From Streptomyces sp. AJS327 (GTDB lineage: Bacteria > Actinomycetota > Actinomycetes > Streptomycetales > Streptomycetaceae), in contig NZ_SKBR01000001.1 in NCBI RefSeq assembly GCF_013450295.1, forward strand, positions 1,430,001 through 1,494,000: a stretch of DNA of 64,000 nucleotides, in the 5' to 3' direction. Positions 30,527-40,771 of the stretch are shown here, in pieces. How positions within the stretch are numbered: the stretch's first letter is position 1; each line of letters begins with the position of its first letter. The position numbers and the translations under genes were made by a program. The notes beneath the pieces are model-generated. The model did no database searches, was not told the DNA's origin, and saw only the letters and a program-made list of their open reading frames with translations.

Positions 30527-31306
30527 TCAGGCCCGGGCGCCCGGGGCGCCGGGGTAGACCTCCGGGGGCAGTTGGGCGGCGGCGGACTCGTCCAGCAACC
30601 AGAGCGTGCGCAGACCGCCGTGCGCGGCCGAGGCGGGGGAGTGCTCCGCGTCCGCCCCGGAGAGCGCCATCGCGACCGCGTTCGCCTTGTCCGCGCCCGC
30701 CGCCAGCAGCCACACCTGCCGCGCCGCGCGGATCGCGGGCAGCGTGAGCGAGATCCGGTCCGGCGGCGGCTTCGGCGCCCCGGTGACCCCGACCACGCTG
30801 CGGCCGCGCTCCAGCGGCCCCGGGAAACCGGGGAAGAGCGAGGCGACGTGGGTGTCGGGGCCGACACCCAGCAGCGTCACGTCGAAGGGCGGCACCCCTG
30901 CCTCCGCGCGGGGGTCGGCGGCGAGTTCGGCCGCGTACGCCGCGGCCGCGGCGTCCACGTCCGGGTAGCCGCTGTCCGAGGCGGGCATCGGGTGCAGCCG
31001 GGCCGGATCGAGGGGCAGCCTGCCCCACCGCTCGCCCGCCTGCGTCTCGTTGCGTTCCGGATCGCCCTCGGGGAGGAAGCGCTCGTCCCCCCACCACACG
31101 TCGACGCGGGCCCAGTCGACCGTCTCCGGGGCCGGTGCCTCGGCGACGGCCTCCAGCACGGCGTTGCCGTTCCGCCCGCCGGTGACGACCACGGAGGCCG
31201 TGGTCCGCGCGCGCTGGGCCTCGGTGATCTCCGCCAGCAGCCGGGCCGCCACCTCCCGCGCCAGCCGCTGGGCGTCGGGGAAGACCAGTACCTCCGTGAC
31301 CGTCAT
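30527..31306 (-). CDS. pgl: 6-Phosphogluconolactonase
   Basis: This 259-residue enzyme hydrolyses 6-phosphogluconolactone, the second oxidative pentose phosphate step. The family motifs are visible: TGGRNGNAVL near residue 42, WWGDERFLP near residue 71, and LLGVGPDTHVASLFPG. The ATG at 31306 overlaps the opcA stop as ATGA, so it is coupled to opcA. It is the last gene of tkt-tal-zwf-opcA-pgl. The start is supported by GAGAGGG just upstream within opcA. Confidence 0.95.
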   Translation of the reverse strand: MTVTEVLVFPDAQRLAREVAARLLAEITEAQRARTTASVVVTGGRNGNAVLEAVAEAPAPETVDWARVDVWWGDERFLPEGDPERNETQAGERWGRLPLDPARLHPMPASDSGYPDVDAAAAAYAAELAADPRAEAGVPPFDVTLLGVGPDTHVASLFPGFPGPLERGRSVVGVTGAPKPPPDRISLTLPAIRAARQVWLLAAGADKANAVAMALSGADAEHSPASAAHGGLRTLWLLDESAAAQLPPEVYPGAPGARA

Positions 31307-32463
31307 GTCCCTCTCTCCCTCCGCCGGTTCCTCCGCCTGCCGGACGTCCCGCCTCCCGTGTCGGCGGTGCCGGGGGCGTTCGCTGAGTCCTCGGAACCCC
31401 CTGAGCCCGCGGGCTCCGCCGACCCCGCCGGTTCCGTCGGCTCTTCGGGGCCCGCTGCGCGCTGGGGCGCGGATCCGGGGCCGGGCGGGCCGACGGGGGA
31501 GGGAGCAGCCGAGACCTTCGACGGTGTCTCGTGGCGCGGGTCGCCGAGGCGTCCGACCCCGAGCCGTACCGCCCGCTCGTACGCCCGGTCCGGGTCCAGC
31601 CGCCGCAGCTCCTCCGCGAGGAGTTCGGCGGTGGTGCGCCGGTGCAGCGCCACGTGCCGGTCCGGGGCTCCGGGGATGGCCAGTTCGGCCAGGGTGCCAC
31701 CGGCGCGGTCCAGCCGCACCTCGCCGTCGTCGGTGAGCAGCCGCACCGCGGTGATGCCGGGACCCTCGGTGACGGTGCGCTCCACCGGCACCCGCAGTCT
31801 TCCGGTGAGCCAGAGCGCCAGCAGCTCCGTCGAGGGGTTGTACCCCTCGCCCTCGACCACGGCTCCGGCCACCCGGCACGCCCGCTGGTCCAGGGCCGAG
31901 GCGAGCATGCTGCGCCACGGGGTGACCCGCGTCCAGGCCAGGTCGGTGTCGCCGGGGGCGTAGGTCTCGGCGCGCCGGGCCAGCGCGGTCACCGGGTCCG
32001 CCGCCGCGGCGGCGTCGGTGATCCGGCGCTGGGCGAGGGTGCCCAGCTTGTCGCGGGACGGGTGGTCCGGGGCGTCGTCCGGCCACCAGACCACCACCGG
32101 GGCGTCGGGCAGCAGCAGGGGCAGCACCACGCTGTAGGAGTGCGCGGCGAGTTCGCCGTGCAGCCGCAGCAGGACCGTCTCGCCGGAGCCCGCGCCGCCG
32201 CCCATCCGCACCTCGGCGTCCAGCCGGTGCTGCGCGCGGTCCCGGGGCGAGCGCCCGGGGCGGCGCACCACGACGAGGATGCGCGAGGGGTGCTCCATGG
32301 AGGCGCCCCGGGCGGCCTTGAGCGCGTCGTAGTGGTTGCCCTCGTCGGTGACGATGACCAGCGTCAGCACCATGCCGGTGGCCGGTGAGCCGAGCGACCG
32401 GCGGGCGCTGACCAGCTCCGCGTTGATATCGCTGGAGGTGGTGTCGGTGAGGTCGATGTTCAT
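31303..32463 (-). CDS. opcA: Glucose-6-phosphate dehydrogenase assembly protein OpcA
   Basis: This 386-residue OpcA protein is needed for correct oligomerisation or activity of glucose-6-phosphate dehydrogenase in cyanobacteria and actinomycetes. The conserved core begins IDLTDTTSSDINAELVSARR and includes LPDAPVVVWWPDDAP, SMLASALDQRA and YNPSTELLALWL. The last 60 residues are a low-complexity Pro/Gly/Ser tail ending in an Arg-rich stretch (GRRRNRRRER), absent from shorter homologues. It overlaps zwf at its start and pgl at its end by ATGA, so the three are translated as a coupled set. Confidence 0.95.
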   Translation of the reverse strand: MNIDLTDTTSSDINAELVSARRSLGSPATGMVLTLVIVTDEGNHYDALKAARGASMEHPSRILVVVRRPGRSPRDRAQHRLDAEVRMGGGAGSGETVLLRLHGELAAHSYSVVLPLLLPDAPVVVWWPDDAPDHPSRDKLGTLAQRRITDAAAAADPVTALARRAETYAPGDTDLAWTRVTPWRSMLASALDQRACRVAGAVVEGEGYNPSTELLALWLTGRLRVPVERTVTEGPGITAVRLLTDDGEVRLDRAGGTLAELAIPGAPDRHVALHRRTTAELLAEELRRLDPDRAYERAVRLGVGRLGDPRHETPSKVSAAPSPVGPPGPGSAPQRAAGPEEPTEPAGSAEPAGSGGSEDSANAPGTADTGGGTSGRRRNRRRERGT

Positions 32464-33986
32464 GGGCGCCGCCAGCTCCGTCCGTCCCGTGCCAGCATCT
32501 CGTCGGCCGCCGCCGGGCCCCAGGTCCCCGCGGCGTACGGCTCGGGTGTGCCGTGCGCGTCCCAGTACTCCTCGATGGGGTCGAGGATCTCCCAGGAGCG
32601 CTCGACCTCCTGGGGGCGGGGGAAGAGGTTCGCGTCGCCCAGCAGCACGTCCAGGATGAGACGTTCGTACGCCTCCGGGCTGGACTCGGTGAAGGACTCC
32701 CCGTAGGCGAAGTCCATCGTGACGTCGCGGATCTCCATCTGGGTGCCGGGCACCTTCGAGCCGAAGCGGATGGTGATGCCCTCGTCCGGCTGCACCCGGA
32801 TGACCAGCGCGTTCTGGCCCAGCTCCTGGGTGTCGGTAGTGTCGAAGGGAGAGTGCGGGGCCCGCTGGAAGACGACCGCGATCTCGGTGACGCGGCGGCC
32901 CAGGCGCTTGCCGGTGCGCAGGTAGAACGGGACCCCGGCCCAGCGGCGGTTGTCGATCCCCAGCCGCATCGCCGCGTAGGTGTCGGTCCTGGAGTGCGGG
33001 TCGATGCCCTCCTCCTCGGTGTATCCGAGCACCTTCCGGCCGCCCTGCCAGCCCGCCGCGTACTGCCCGCGCACGGTGTGCAGGCCCAGGTCGGCGGGGA
33101 GCCGCACCGAGTTGAGGACCTTCAGCTTCTCGGTGAGCAGGGCCCGCGCGTCGAAGGAGGAGGGCTCCTCCATCGCGGTCAGGGCCAGCAGCTGGAGGAG
33201 GTGGTTCTGGATCACGTCGCGGGCCGAGCCGATGCCGTCGTAGTACCCGGCCCGGCCGCCGATGCCGATGTCCTCGGCCATCGTGATCTGTACGTGGTCG
33301 ACGTAGCCCCGGTTCCAGAGCGGTTCGAACATGGTGTTGGCGAACCGCAGCGCCAGGATGTTCTGGACCGTCTCCTTGCCGAGGTAGTGGTCGATGCGGA
33401 AGACCTGGTCCGGCTGGAAGACCTCGTGGACCACCGCGTTCAGCTCCCGCGCGCTGGTGAGGTCGTGTCCGAACGGCTTCTCGATGATCGCCCGGCGCCA
33501 GGAGCCCTCCGGGGCGTCGGACAGCCCGTGCCGCTTGAGCTGGGAGACGACGGTGGGGAAGAACTTCGGCGGGATGGAGAGGTAGAAGGCGTAGTTGCCG
33601 CCGGTGCCCCGGCACTTGTTGAGGTCCTCGATGGTGGCCCGGAGGTTCTCGAAGGCGTCGTCGTCGTCGAAGACCCCGGGGACGAAGCGCATGCCCTCGG
33701 ACAGCTGCCGCCAGACCTCCTCGCGGAACTCGGTGCGGGCGTGCTCGCGCACCGCGTCGTGCACCACCTGGGCGAAGTCCTCGTTCTCCCAGTCCCGGCG
33801 GGCGAAGCCGACGAGCGAGAAACCGGGCGGCAGCAGGCCGCGGTTGGCCAGGTCGTAGATGGCGGGCATCAACTTTTTTCGTGACAAATCGCCCGTGACA
33901 CCGAAGATCACCAGGCCCGACGGCCCCGCGATGCGCGGGAGCCGCCGGTCCTCGGCGTCACGCAGCGGATTCGCTGCGCTGTTCAC
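32460..33986 (-). CDS. zwf: Glucose-6-phosphate 1-dehydrogenase
   Basis: This 508-residue enzyme oxidises glucose-6-phosphate and yields NADPH at the entry to the pentose phosphate pathway. The coenzyme site FGVTGDLSRKK (near residue 28), EKPFGHDL and the active-site RIDHYLGKE are all intact. The GTG start at 33986 follows a strong AAGGAGG. It is immediately downstream of tal (a 5-bp gap) and overlaps opcA by ATGA. The product depends on OpcA, which is encoded next. Confidence 0.98.
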   Translation of the reverse strand: MNSAANPLRDAEDRRLPRIAGPSGLVIFGVTGDLSRKKLMPAIYDLANRGLLPPGFSLVGFARRDWENEDFAQVVHDAVREHARTEFREEVWRQLSEGMRFVPGVFDDDDAFENLRATIEDLNKCRGTGGNYAFYLSIPPKFFPTVVSQLKRHGLSDAPEGSWRRAIIEKPFGHDLTSARELNAVVHEVFQPDQVFRIDHYLGKETVQNILALRFANTMFEPLWNRGYVDHVQITMAEDIGIGGRAGYYDGIGSARDVIQNHLLQLLALTAMEEPSSFDARALLTEKLKVLNSVRLPADLGLHTVRGQYAAGWQGGRKVLGYTEEEGIDPHSRTDTYAAMRLGIDNRRWAGVPFYLRTGKRLGRRVTEIAVVFQRAPHSPFDTTDTQELGQNALVIRVQPDEGITIRFGSKVPGTQMEIRDVTMDFAYGESFTESSPEAYERLILDVLLGDANLFPRPQEVERSWEILDPIEEYWDAHGTPEPYAAGTWGPAAADEMLARDGRSWRRP

Positions 33987-33991
33987 CTGTC

Positions 33992-35140
33992 CTACGCCTC
34001 CTTGGGGGCCAAGCGGCGCAGCTCGGCCTCGGTGGAGGAGAGCAGGTCGAGCCAGGCCGACTCGAACTTCTCCACACCCTCGTCCTCCAGTACCCGGACG
34101 ACCTCGTCGTAGGAGATGCCCAGCGCGTCCACCGCGTCCAGCACCTCACGCGCCTCCTCGTAGCTGCCGCGGACCGTCTCGCCGGTGATCTCACCGTGGT
34201 GCGCGGTAGCCTCCAGGGTGGCCTCCGGCATGGTGTTGACGGTGTTCGGGGCGACCAGCCCGGCGACATACAGGGTGTCCGGCAGGGCCGGGTCCTTCAC
34301 GCCGGTCGACGCCCAGAGCGGGCGCTGCGCGTTGGCGCCCGCCTTCTCCAGCGCCTGCCAGCGTGCGGAGGCGATGACCTCCTCGTACGCCTGGTAGGCC
34401 AGCCGCGCGTTGGCCAGGGCCGCCTTGCTCTTCAGCGCCTTCGCCTCGTTCGTGCCGACCGCGTCCAGCCGCTTGTCGATCTCGGTGTCCACCCGGGAGA
34501 CGAAGAACGAGGCCACGGACTGGATCTCGCCCAGGTCCAGCCCCAGCGCCTTCGCCTTCTCCAGGCCGGACATGTACGCGTCCATCACCTCGCGGTACCG
34601 GTCGAGCGAGAAGATCAGCGTGACGTTGACGCTGATGCCCATCCCGATCGTCTCCGTGATCGCGGGCAGCCCCGCGGCGGTGGCCGGGATCTTGATCAGC
34701 GTGTTCGGCCGGTCGACCAGCCAGGCCAGCTGCCGGGCCTCGGCGACCGTCGCGCGCGTACGGTGCGCCAGCCGGGGGTCGACCTCGATCGACACCCGGC
34801 CGTCCCGGCCGTCCGTCGCCTCGAAGACTGGGCGCAGCACGTCCGCCGCGTCCCGCACGTCCGCCGTGGTGATCATGCGGATGGCCTCGTCGACGGTGAC
34901 GCCGCGGCTCGCCAGGTCCTCCAGCTGCCGTTCGTAACCGCTGCCCTCCTCACCGTCGGCCGGGGTGACGTACCCCGAGGAGATGGCCTTCTGGAAGATC
35001 GTCGGATTGGTGGTGACCCCCACCACGTGCTGCTCGTCCAGCAGTTCACTGAGGTTGCCGGAGTTGATGCGCTTGCGCGACAGGTCGTCCAGCCAGATCG
35101 CCACGCCCTCGTCGGAGAGGCGCTTGAGTGCGTCTGTCAT
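33992..35140 (-). CDS. tal: Transaldolase
   Basis: This 382-residue transaldolase transfers a dihydroxyacetone unit between sugar phosphates. It belongs to the longer actinobacterial/cyanobacterial subfamily, as shown by [14 protein letters not shown] near residue 40, the Schiff-base lysine in [12 protein letters not shown], and [25 protein letters not shown] is also present. The ATG at 35140 follows AGGAGAAG. tkt ends 50 bp upstream and zwf starts 5 bp downstream. Confidence 0.97.
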   Translation of the reverse strand: MTDALKRLSDEGVAIWLDDLSRKRINSGNLSELLDEQHVVGVTTNPTIFQKAISSGYVTPADGEEGSGYERQLEDLASRGVTVDEAIRMITTADVRDAADVLRPVFEATDGRDGRVSIEVDPRLAHRTRATVAEARQLAWLVDRPNTLIKIPATAAGLPAITETIGMGISVNVTLIFSLDRYREVMDAYMSGLEKAKALGLDLGEIQSVASFFVSRVDTEIDKRLDAVGTNEAKALKSKAALANARLAYQAYEEVIASARWQALEKAGANAQRPLWASTGVKDPALPDTLYVAGLVAPNTVNTMPEATLEATAHHGEITGETVRGSYEEAREVLDAVDALGISYDEVVRVLEDEGVEKFESAWLDLLSSTEAELRRLAPKEA

Positions 35141-35190
35141 GGGATTGCTTCTCCTGTGCTCGTTGGAGCTGTTGACTCGGGCGCCGGGCG

Positions 35191-37266
35191 TCAGTTCGCC
35201 ACGGCTTCCAGGGACTCCCTCGCCGCCGCCGTCACCGCTTCGGGGGTCAGGCCGAACTCGCGGAAGAGCACCTTGCCGTCCGCCGAGGCACCGAAGTGCT
35301 CCAGCGACACCAAGCGCCCCGCCTCGCCGACGTAACGGTGCCACGTCAGACCGCTGCCCGCCTCCACGGCCACGCGGGCGCGCACGCCGGAGGGCAGCAC
35401 GCTCTCCCGGTACTCCGCGTCCTGCTCCTCGAACCACTCGACGCACGGCATCGAGACCACCCGGGTGGGCACGCCCTGCGCCTGGAGCTCCTCCCGCGCG
35501 GCGACCGCCAGCTGCACCTCAGAACCGGTGCCGATCAGGACGACCTGCGGGTTGCCCCCCTCGGCCTCGCGCAGCACGTAACCGCCGCGCGCCGCCTCCG
35601 GGTGCGCCTCGTAGACCGGCACGCCCTGCCGGGTCAGTGCGATGCCGTGCGGCGCGGGCCGGGTGGCGTGCCGCCGCAGCACCTCGGCCCAGACGACGGC
35701 GGTCTCGTTGGCGTCCGCCGGGCGGACGATGTTGAGGCCGGGGATGGCGCGCAGCGCGGAGAGGTGCTCCACCGGCTGGTGCGTCGGCCCGTCCTCGCCC
35801 AGCCCGATCGAGTCGTGCGTCCAGACGTAGGTGACGGGCAGGCCCATCAGCGCGGCGAGCCGCACCGCGGGACGCATGTAGTCGGAGAAGACCAGGAAGG
35901 TCCCCCCGTAGATCCGGGTGTTGCCGTGCAGCGCGACGCCGTTCATGGTGGCGCCCATCGCGTGCTCCCGGATGCCGAAGTGCACGGTCCGGCCGTACGG
36001 GCCGGCGTTCGGCAGCGGGTTGTCCGCCGGCAGGAAGGAACTCTCGTCGAACGTGGTGTTGTTCGACCCGGCCAGGTCGGCGGAGCCACCCCAGAGTTCG
36101 GGGACGACCGGCCCGAGCGCCTTCAGCACCGAGCCCGACGCCTTACGGGTCGCCACCGACTCGCCCGGCTCGAAGGACGGCAGCGCCGCCTCCCAGCCCT
36201 CGGGCAGCTCGCCAGCGGTGACCCGGTCGAAGAGCGCCCCGCGCTCCGGGTTGGCCGCGCGCCAGGAGGCCAGCCGCTCCTCCCAGGCGGCGCGGACCTC
36301 CTTGCCGCGCGCGCCCGCCGCGCGGGTGTGCTCCAGCACCTCGTCCGCCACGGCGAAGTGCGCCTCCGGGTCGAAGCCCAGCCGCTCCTTGGTGGCCGCG
36401 ATCTCCGGCTCGCCCAGCGCGGCGCCGTGCGCCGCCTCGGTGCCCTGCGCGTTGGGGGCGGGCCAGGCGATGATCGAGCGGGCCGCGATGATCGACGGAC
36501 GCTCGGTCTCGGCCCGCGCGGCCCGCAGCGCCGCGCACAGCCCGTGCGGGTCGAGGTCGCCGTTCGGCAGTTGGTCGACCCGCTGCACGTGCCAGCCGTA
36601 CGCCTCGTACCGGCCGAGGACGTCCTCGGAGTACGCGGTGGCGGTGTCGCCCTCGATCGAGATGTGGTTGTCGTCGTACAGCAGCACCAGGCTGCCGAGC
36701 CGCTGGTGACCGGCGAGCGAGGACGCCTCCGAGGAGATGCCCTCCTGGAGGTCACCGTCGCCCGCGATCACCCAGATGGTGTGGTCGAAGGGAGAGCTGC
36801 CGGCCGGCGCCTCCGGGTCGAAGAGCCCGCGCTCGTACCGCGCGGCCATCGCCATGCCCACCGCGTTGGCGACGCCCTGCCCCAGCGGACCGGTGGTCGT
36901 CTCCACCCCGACGGTGTGGCCGTACTCCGGGTGGCCGGGGGTGCGGCTGCCCCAGGTGCGGAAGGACTTCAGGTCGTCCAGCTCCAGGCCGTACCCCGCG
37001 AGGTAGAGCTGGATGTAGAGGGTCAGGCTGGAGTGCCCGGCGGACAGCACGAAGCGGTCCCGGCCCACCCACGACGGGTCGGCGGGGTCGTGCCGCATCA
37101 GCTTCTGGAAGAGCAGATACGCGGCGGGTGCGAGGCTCATGGCCGTGCCGGGGTGGCCGTTGCCGACCTTCTGCACGGCGTCCATGGCCAGAACCCGGAC
37201 GGTATCGACGGCCTTCTGGTCCAGTTCGGTCCACTCAAGGTCTGTGGTGGTCGGCTCGCTGCTCAC
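35191..37266 (-). CDS. tkt: Transketolase
   Basis: This 691-residue thiamine-diphosphate enzyme transfers two-carbon units between sugar phosphates. The thiamine-binding segment [16 protein letters not shown] near residue 165 and the GTEAAHG loop are conserved. [17 protein letters not shown] carries the catalytic Glu, and [20 protein letters not shown] is present. The GTG start at 37266 follows GAGAGGAG. It is the first gene of the pentose phosphate operon. Its promoter must lie in the divergent gap shared with ctaB. Confidence 0.98.
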   Translation of the reverse strand: MSSEPTTTDLEWTELDQKAVDTVRVLAMDAVQKVGNGHPGTAMSLAPAAYLLFQKLMRHDPADPSWVGRDRFVLSAGHSSLTLYIQLYLAGYGLELDDLKSFRTWGSRTPGHPEYGHTVGVETTTGPLGQGVANAVGMAMAARYERGLFDPEAPAGSSPFDHTIWVIAGDGDLQEGISSEASSLAGHQRLGSLVLLYDDNHISIEGDTATAYSEDVLGRYEAYGWHVQRVDQLPNGDLDPHGLCAALRAARAETERPSIIAARSIIAWPAPNAQGTEAAHGAALGEPEIAATKERLGFDPEAHFAVADEVLEHTRAAGARGKEVRAAWEERLASWRAANPERGALFDRVTAGELPEGWEAALPSFEPGESVATRKASGSVLKALGPVVPELWGGSADLAGSNNTTFDESSFLPADNPLPNAGPYGRTVHFGIREHAMGATMNGVALHGNTRIYGGTFLVFSDYMRPAVRLAALMGLPVTYVWTHDSIGLGEDGPTHQPVEHLSALRAIPGLNIVRPADANETAVVWAEVLRRHATRPAPHGIALTRQGVPVYEAHPEAARGGYVLREAEGGNPQVVLIGTGSEVQLAVAAREELQAQGVPTRVVSMPCVEWFEEQDAEYRESVLPSGVRARVAVEAGSGLTWHRYVGEAGRLVSLEHFGASADGKVLFREFGLTPEAVTAAARESLEAVAN

Positions 37267-37826
37267 CCTGTGTCAGGGCTCCTCTCACGGACAGGTCTCA
37301 CGTACGGGTCGAAGACCGTTTACGCCGGTGACACTGCGCTCACCGGGCCGTTCCGAGCCTACCGTCGACCCGGTGCGCACCTATTCGAGTGCTCGCAGGA
37401 TGGGCATCGGTTGCCCCGGGCAACCGATATCACGGCCCCCGCCGGTCCCCACCACCCCGTTTCCAGCCCTTCTCCCTCCCCTTTCCCTACCGTTCCCCCT
37501 CGTTCCCCTCTGCTCCGTCCCCCGCTCACTTCTCCCCCTCCTCCCTCTTCTCCCCCTCTCCTCTGGCGGTTCGCCGGACGGGGATGTGCCCGCGCGGGCT
37601 GACGGGGCGTCCGGCGCGAGTCCGTGGGCCGGGCGTCACGGCGCCGCGCGACCCCGGGACCGGGGGGCGGGAGAGGGGCGGCGGGTGGCGGCCCAACACG
37701 GACCACCCCCGTGGGGGGTCACCAATGGCCAACGTCTAAAGTGGCGTGGTACGCGCGAGCTTTACCGGGACCGCACGTCTGTCCACCTATTCGGGCTCGC
37801 TTGTTCTTGAGTGATCAGGGGTGTTC
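37267..37826. other. Divergent non-coding region with a long pyrimidine tract
   Basis: This 560-bp gap between tkt and ctaB holds no supported gene. Bases 37461-37564 are almost pure C/T on the plus strand, with about nine purines in 104 bases. TAAAGT at 37737-37742 is a possible -10 for ctaB, without a good -35. CAGGGG at 37815-37820 is the likely ctaB ribosome binding site. Confidence 0.6.
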
Positions 37827-38768
37827 GTGACGGCCGTCGAATCCCGTCCCGCGGGTGTGCTCGACCACAGCACCGTGCGCCGACCGTTCCGTGCCAGGCT
37901 CCTGGCCTTCATTGAGCTGACCAAGCCCCGGATCATCGAGCTGCTGCTGATGACCACGGTGCCGGTGATGTTCCTGGCGGCGGAGGGCGTGCCCAACCTG
38001 TGGCTCACCGTGGCCACCTGCGTGGGCGGCTACCTCTCCGCGGGCGGCGCCAACTCGCTGAACATGTACATCGACCGGGACATCGACGCGCTGATGCACC
38101 GCACCGAGCGCCGTCCGCTGGTCACCGGCATGGTCAGCCCGCGCGAGGCGCTGGTCTTCGGCATCTCGCTCGCGGTGATCTCCACCGTCTGGTTCGGCCT
38201 GCTGGTCAACTGGCTGTCCGCCGGGCTGGCGCTGGGCGCCCTGCTCTTCTACGTCTTCGTCTACACGCTGCTGCTCAAGCGGCGCACCTCGCAGAACATC
38301 GTCTGGGGTGGCATCGCGGGCTGTATGCCGGTGTTCATCGGCTGGTCCTCGGTGACCAACGAGGTGAGCTGGGCGGCCGTCATCCTGTTCCTGGTGATGT
38401 TCTTCTGGACGCCGCCGCACTACTGGCCGCTCTCCATGAAGGTGCGCGAGGACTACCAGCGGGTCGGTGTCCCGATGCTGCCGGTGGTCGCCACCAACCG
38501 GGTCGTCGCGCGGCAGATCGTCATCTACAGCTGGGTCATGGTCGGGGTCTCCCTGCTGCTCTGGCCGCTGGGATACGTCGGCTGGTTCTACCCGCTGGTG
38601 GCGGTGCTGGCCGGCGGACTGTGGCTCTGGGAGGCCCACGCGCTCCAGGCCCGCGCCAAGGCCGGGGTGACCGGGGCCAAGCTCAAGGAGATGCGGCTCT
38701 TCCACTGGTCGATCACCTACGTGTCGCTGCTCTTCCTCGCCGTCGCGGTCGACCCCTTCCTGCGCTGA
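37827..38768 (+). CDS. ctaB: Protoheme IX farnesyltransferase (heme O synthase)
   Basis: This 313-residue UbiA-family membrane enzyme farnesylates heme B to heme O for cytochrome aa3-type oxidase. The polyprenyl-diphosphate Asp motif NMYIDRDID near residue 84 and the second site around [15 protein letters not shown] are intact. About eight or nine transmembrane helices are apparent, including [11 protein letters not shown]. The GTG at 37827 has CAGGGG at proper spacing; the GTG two codons earlier would abut the Shine-Dalgarno. The partner heme A synthase ctaA is encoded about 0.8 kb downstream on the opposite strand. Confidence 0.97.
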   Translation: MTAVESRPAGVLDHSTVRRPFRARLLAFIELTKPRIIELLLMTTVPVMFLAAEGVPNLWLTVATCVGGYLSAGGANSLNMYIDRDIDALMHRTERRPLVTGMVSPREALVFGISLAVISTVWFGLLVNWLSAGLALGALLFYVFVYTLLLKRRTSQNIVWGGIAGCMPVFIGWSSVTNEVSWAAVILFLVMFFWTPPHYWPLSMKVREDYQRVGVPMLPVVATNRVVARQIVIYSWVMVGVSLLLWPLGYVGWFYPLVAVLAGGLWLWEAHALQARAKAGVTGAKLKEMRLFHWSITYVSLLFLAVAVDPFLR

Positions 38769-39098
38769 GCGACCGGGGGACGGGGCCCGGGAGGTCGGGC
38801 CGCCGCTCCCCGGCGCCCCGCTCGCGACCCGCGGGACAAGAACGCCCGGGTGTCCCGAACGCCCGGGCGCGCGCCCCGCGTTCACCCCGCGCCACCGCGA
38901 CCCCTCCCGCCCCGCGACCGCGACGCCCTCCCGTCGGGGGCCCGTTCCCCGCGGCTCCCGCCCCTCGTTCCCGCCCCCGGACGTGTTCACCACGGCACGC
39001 GTGCGCCCCTCCCCACAGGACGGCGGGGAGGGGCGGTGGGGGCGCCCGCCGAGGGGGCGGGCGGGAGGAGCGTGGGGTGGCGGACGTCCTCGGGGGGA
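38769..39098. other. Convergent non-coding gap
   Basis: The gap between ctaB and the small hypothetical gene is very G/C-rich with Arg/Pro-biased spurious frames. Apart from the hairpin at 39004-39035, I see nothing in it. Confidence 0.6.
39004..39035. terminator. Hairpin in the ctaB convergent gap
   Basis: An 11-bp inverted repeat (CGCCCCTCCCC, 10-nt loop, GGGGAGGGGCG) lies between the convergent ctaB and minus-strand hypothetical gene and could terminate either. Confidence 0.5.
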
Positions 39099-39413
39099 TC
39101 AGGGGTTGGGCGGGCCGCCGACCTGGCTTCCGGCCATGCGCGTCCACTCGTAGGGGCCGGTGCGCATGCGGTCGGCGAGTTCCCCGTCGAGGGTGTCGTG
39201 GAGGGTGATCCCGGCGCGCTCCGCCGCCTGCCGGGCCGTGTCCATGGACGGGGCCATCAGATCCCCCCAGCCGCCGTCCGCGCCGACCAGGACGAGGCGG
39301 GCGCCCCGCTGGCCGACGTAGGAGACCTGCCCGTCGGCGCTGCCGCCGTGCGACCGGGCGAAGGCGGTGATCTGGTGCGCGAGCCGTTCCGCCCGCTTGC
39401 TGCTGTCTGCCAT
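39099..39413 (-). CDS. Small conserved-type hypothetical protein
   Basis: This 104-residue soluble protein has no recognised domain. Its sequence is well formed, with an amphipathic N-terminal helix (SSKRAERLAHQITAFARSHG) and beta-like segments (VSYVGQRGARLVLVGADG). A second helix carries MDTARQAAERAGITLHD. Codon bias is normal. The ATG at 39413 is chosen; ATG 39422 three codons upstream is possible and neither has a clear Shine-Dalgarno. It lies between ctaB and ctaA, which suggests an accessory role near heme A synthesis, but that is position only. Confidence 0.7.
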   Translation of the reverse strand: MADSSKRAERLAHQITAFARSHGGSADGQVSYVGQRGARLVLVGADGGWGDLMAPSMDTARQAAERAGITLHDTLDGELADRMRTGPYEWTRMAGSQVGGPPNP

Positions 39414-39540
39414 GCGCCGCATGCTACCGACGGGTAAAAGACCTGGCGACGGGCGTGCCCCGGGGGAGACCGAGGACACACCCCGCGCCGGTGCGCCCCG
39501 CCGCCCCTCCTGACGGATGCCGACGGGGCAGGGGGGACCG

Positions 39541-40587
39541 TCAGCGCCGGGTGGCGGCGACGGGGCCGTCGTCCACCGGGGTGGCGGCGCCGTCCTCCGC
39601 CGCCGGGGGAGCGGTGGCCGCGCCGGTGGCGTCCGTGCCCGGCGCGGCGCTGGGCGCGGGGCCGCGCTCGCGGAGGGACAGCAGCAGTCGCAGCACCGCG
39701 ATCCACACCAGGCAGGAGCCCAGCATGTGCAGCCCGACGAGGAACTCGGGCAGCTCGATGGCGTACTGCACGTACCCGAGACCGCCCTGCGCCACCAGCA
39801 CCAGGAAGAGTTCGCGGGCCCGCCGGATCGGCCCGTGGGGGCCGTCGACCAGGCGCAGCGCGATCCACACCGCGATGGTCAGCGCCGTCACCAGCCAGGC
39901 GAGGGCGGAGTGCAGCTGGGCCACGGTGTCCCAGTCGAACGGCATCCGCGGGACGTCGCTGCTGTCGCCCGCGTGCGGTCCGGCGCCGGTCACCCCGGTG
40001 CCCACCACGACCAGGAGACAGGTGACCACGGTGAGCGCCACCGCGAGCTGCCGGATCCGCCGGCCCGCCAGCGGCCGGGGACGCTCGTCCCCCTCGCGGG
40101 CGCGGAGCCAGGTGAGCGTGGTGAGCGTGAGCAGCCCCGTGGCGAGCAGGAAGTGGCCCGCGACGGTGTAGGGGTTCAGCTTGGTCAGCACCGTGACGCC
40201 GCCCCACACGCCGTTGCCCACCACCACCCAGAACTGGGCCCAGGCGAGGCGGCTGAGCTGGGGACGGCCGGGCTTGGCCGCGCGCGCCGCGATGATGGCC
40301 CAGCCGACGGCGGCGCAGAGCACGTACGTCAGCATCCGGTTGCCGAACTCGATGACGCCGTGCAGCCCCATCTCGGAGGTGGCGACCAGGCTGTCGTCAG
40401 AGCACTTGGGCCAGGTGTCACAGCCGAGGCCGGAACCGGTGAGACGCACCGCGCCGCCGGTCACGACGATGACGACGCTCATCACCAGGGGGGCCAGGGT
40501 GGCGCGCTGGAGGGCGCGCTGGGACGGCGTCCAGCGCGCCGCGATGTACGCGATCGGGTTGCGTACGAACTCGGGCAGTTTCGGCAC
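39541..40587 (-). CDS. ctaA: Heme A synthase (COX15/CtaA family)
   Basis: This 348-residue polytopic membrane protein oxidises the C8 methyl of heme O to give heme A. About eight transmembrane helices are visible, with the family signature GGAVRLTGSGLGCDTWPKC near residue 44. Paired heme-ligand histidines sit in MGLHGVIEFGNR, TVAGHFLL, AQLHSALAW and VGLHMLGS. The GTG start is at 40587. A low-complexity Ala/Pro tail of about 35 residues follows the last helix. It complements CtaB encoded nearby. Confidence 0.95.
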   Translation of the reverse strand: MPKLPEFVRNPIAYIAARWTPSQRALQRATLAPLVMSVVIVVTGGAVRLTGSGLGCDTWPKCSDDSLVATSEMGLHGVIEFGNRMLTYVLCAAVGWAIIAARAAKPGRPQLSRLAWAQFWVVVGNGVWGGVTVLTKLNPYTVAGHFLLATGLLTLTTLTWLRAREGDERPRPLAGRRIRQLAVALTVVTCLLVVVGTGVTGAGPHAGDSSDVPRMPFDWDTVAQLHSALAWLVTALTIAVWIALRLVDGPHGPIRRARELFLVLVAQGGLGYVQYAIELPEFLVGLHMLGSCLVWIAVLRLLLSLRERGPAPSAAPGTDATGAATAPPAAEDGAATPVDDGPVAATRR

Positions 40588-40771
40588 GGGAACATCGTAG
40601 GACGCCGCTTGTGCGCGCTTTCACGAGGGGCCGGGAAGAACCGGGGAGGACGGGAGAGAAGGGGCCGGGAACGTGCCCGGAACCCTCCGGGCCGCCTCGC
40701 CGTGTCCCCCGGCCTTCCGCCTGACCCGAACCTCCCCGGTGGCGGCCGGAGGACCGCCCGGCGGGCCCGGC

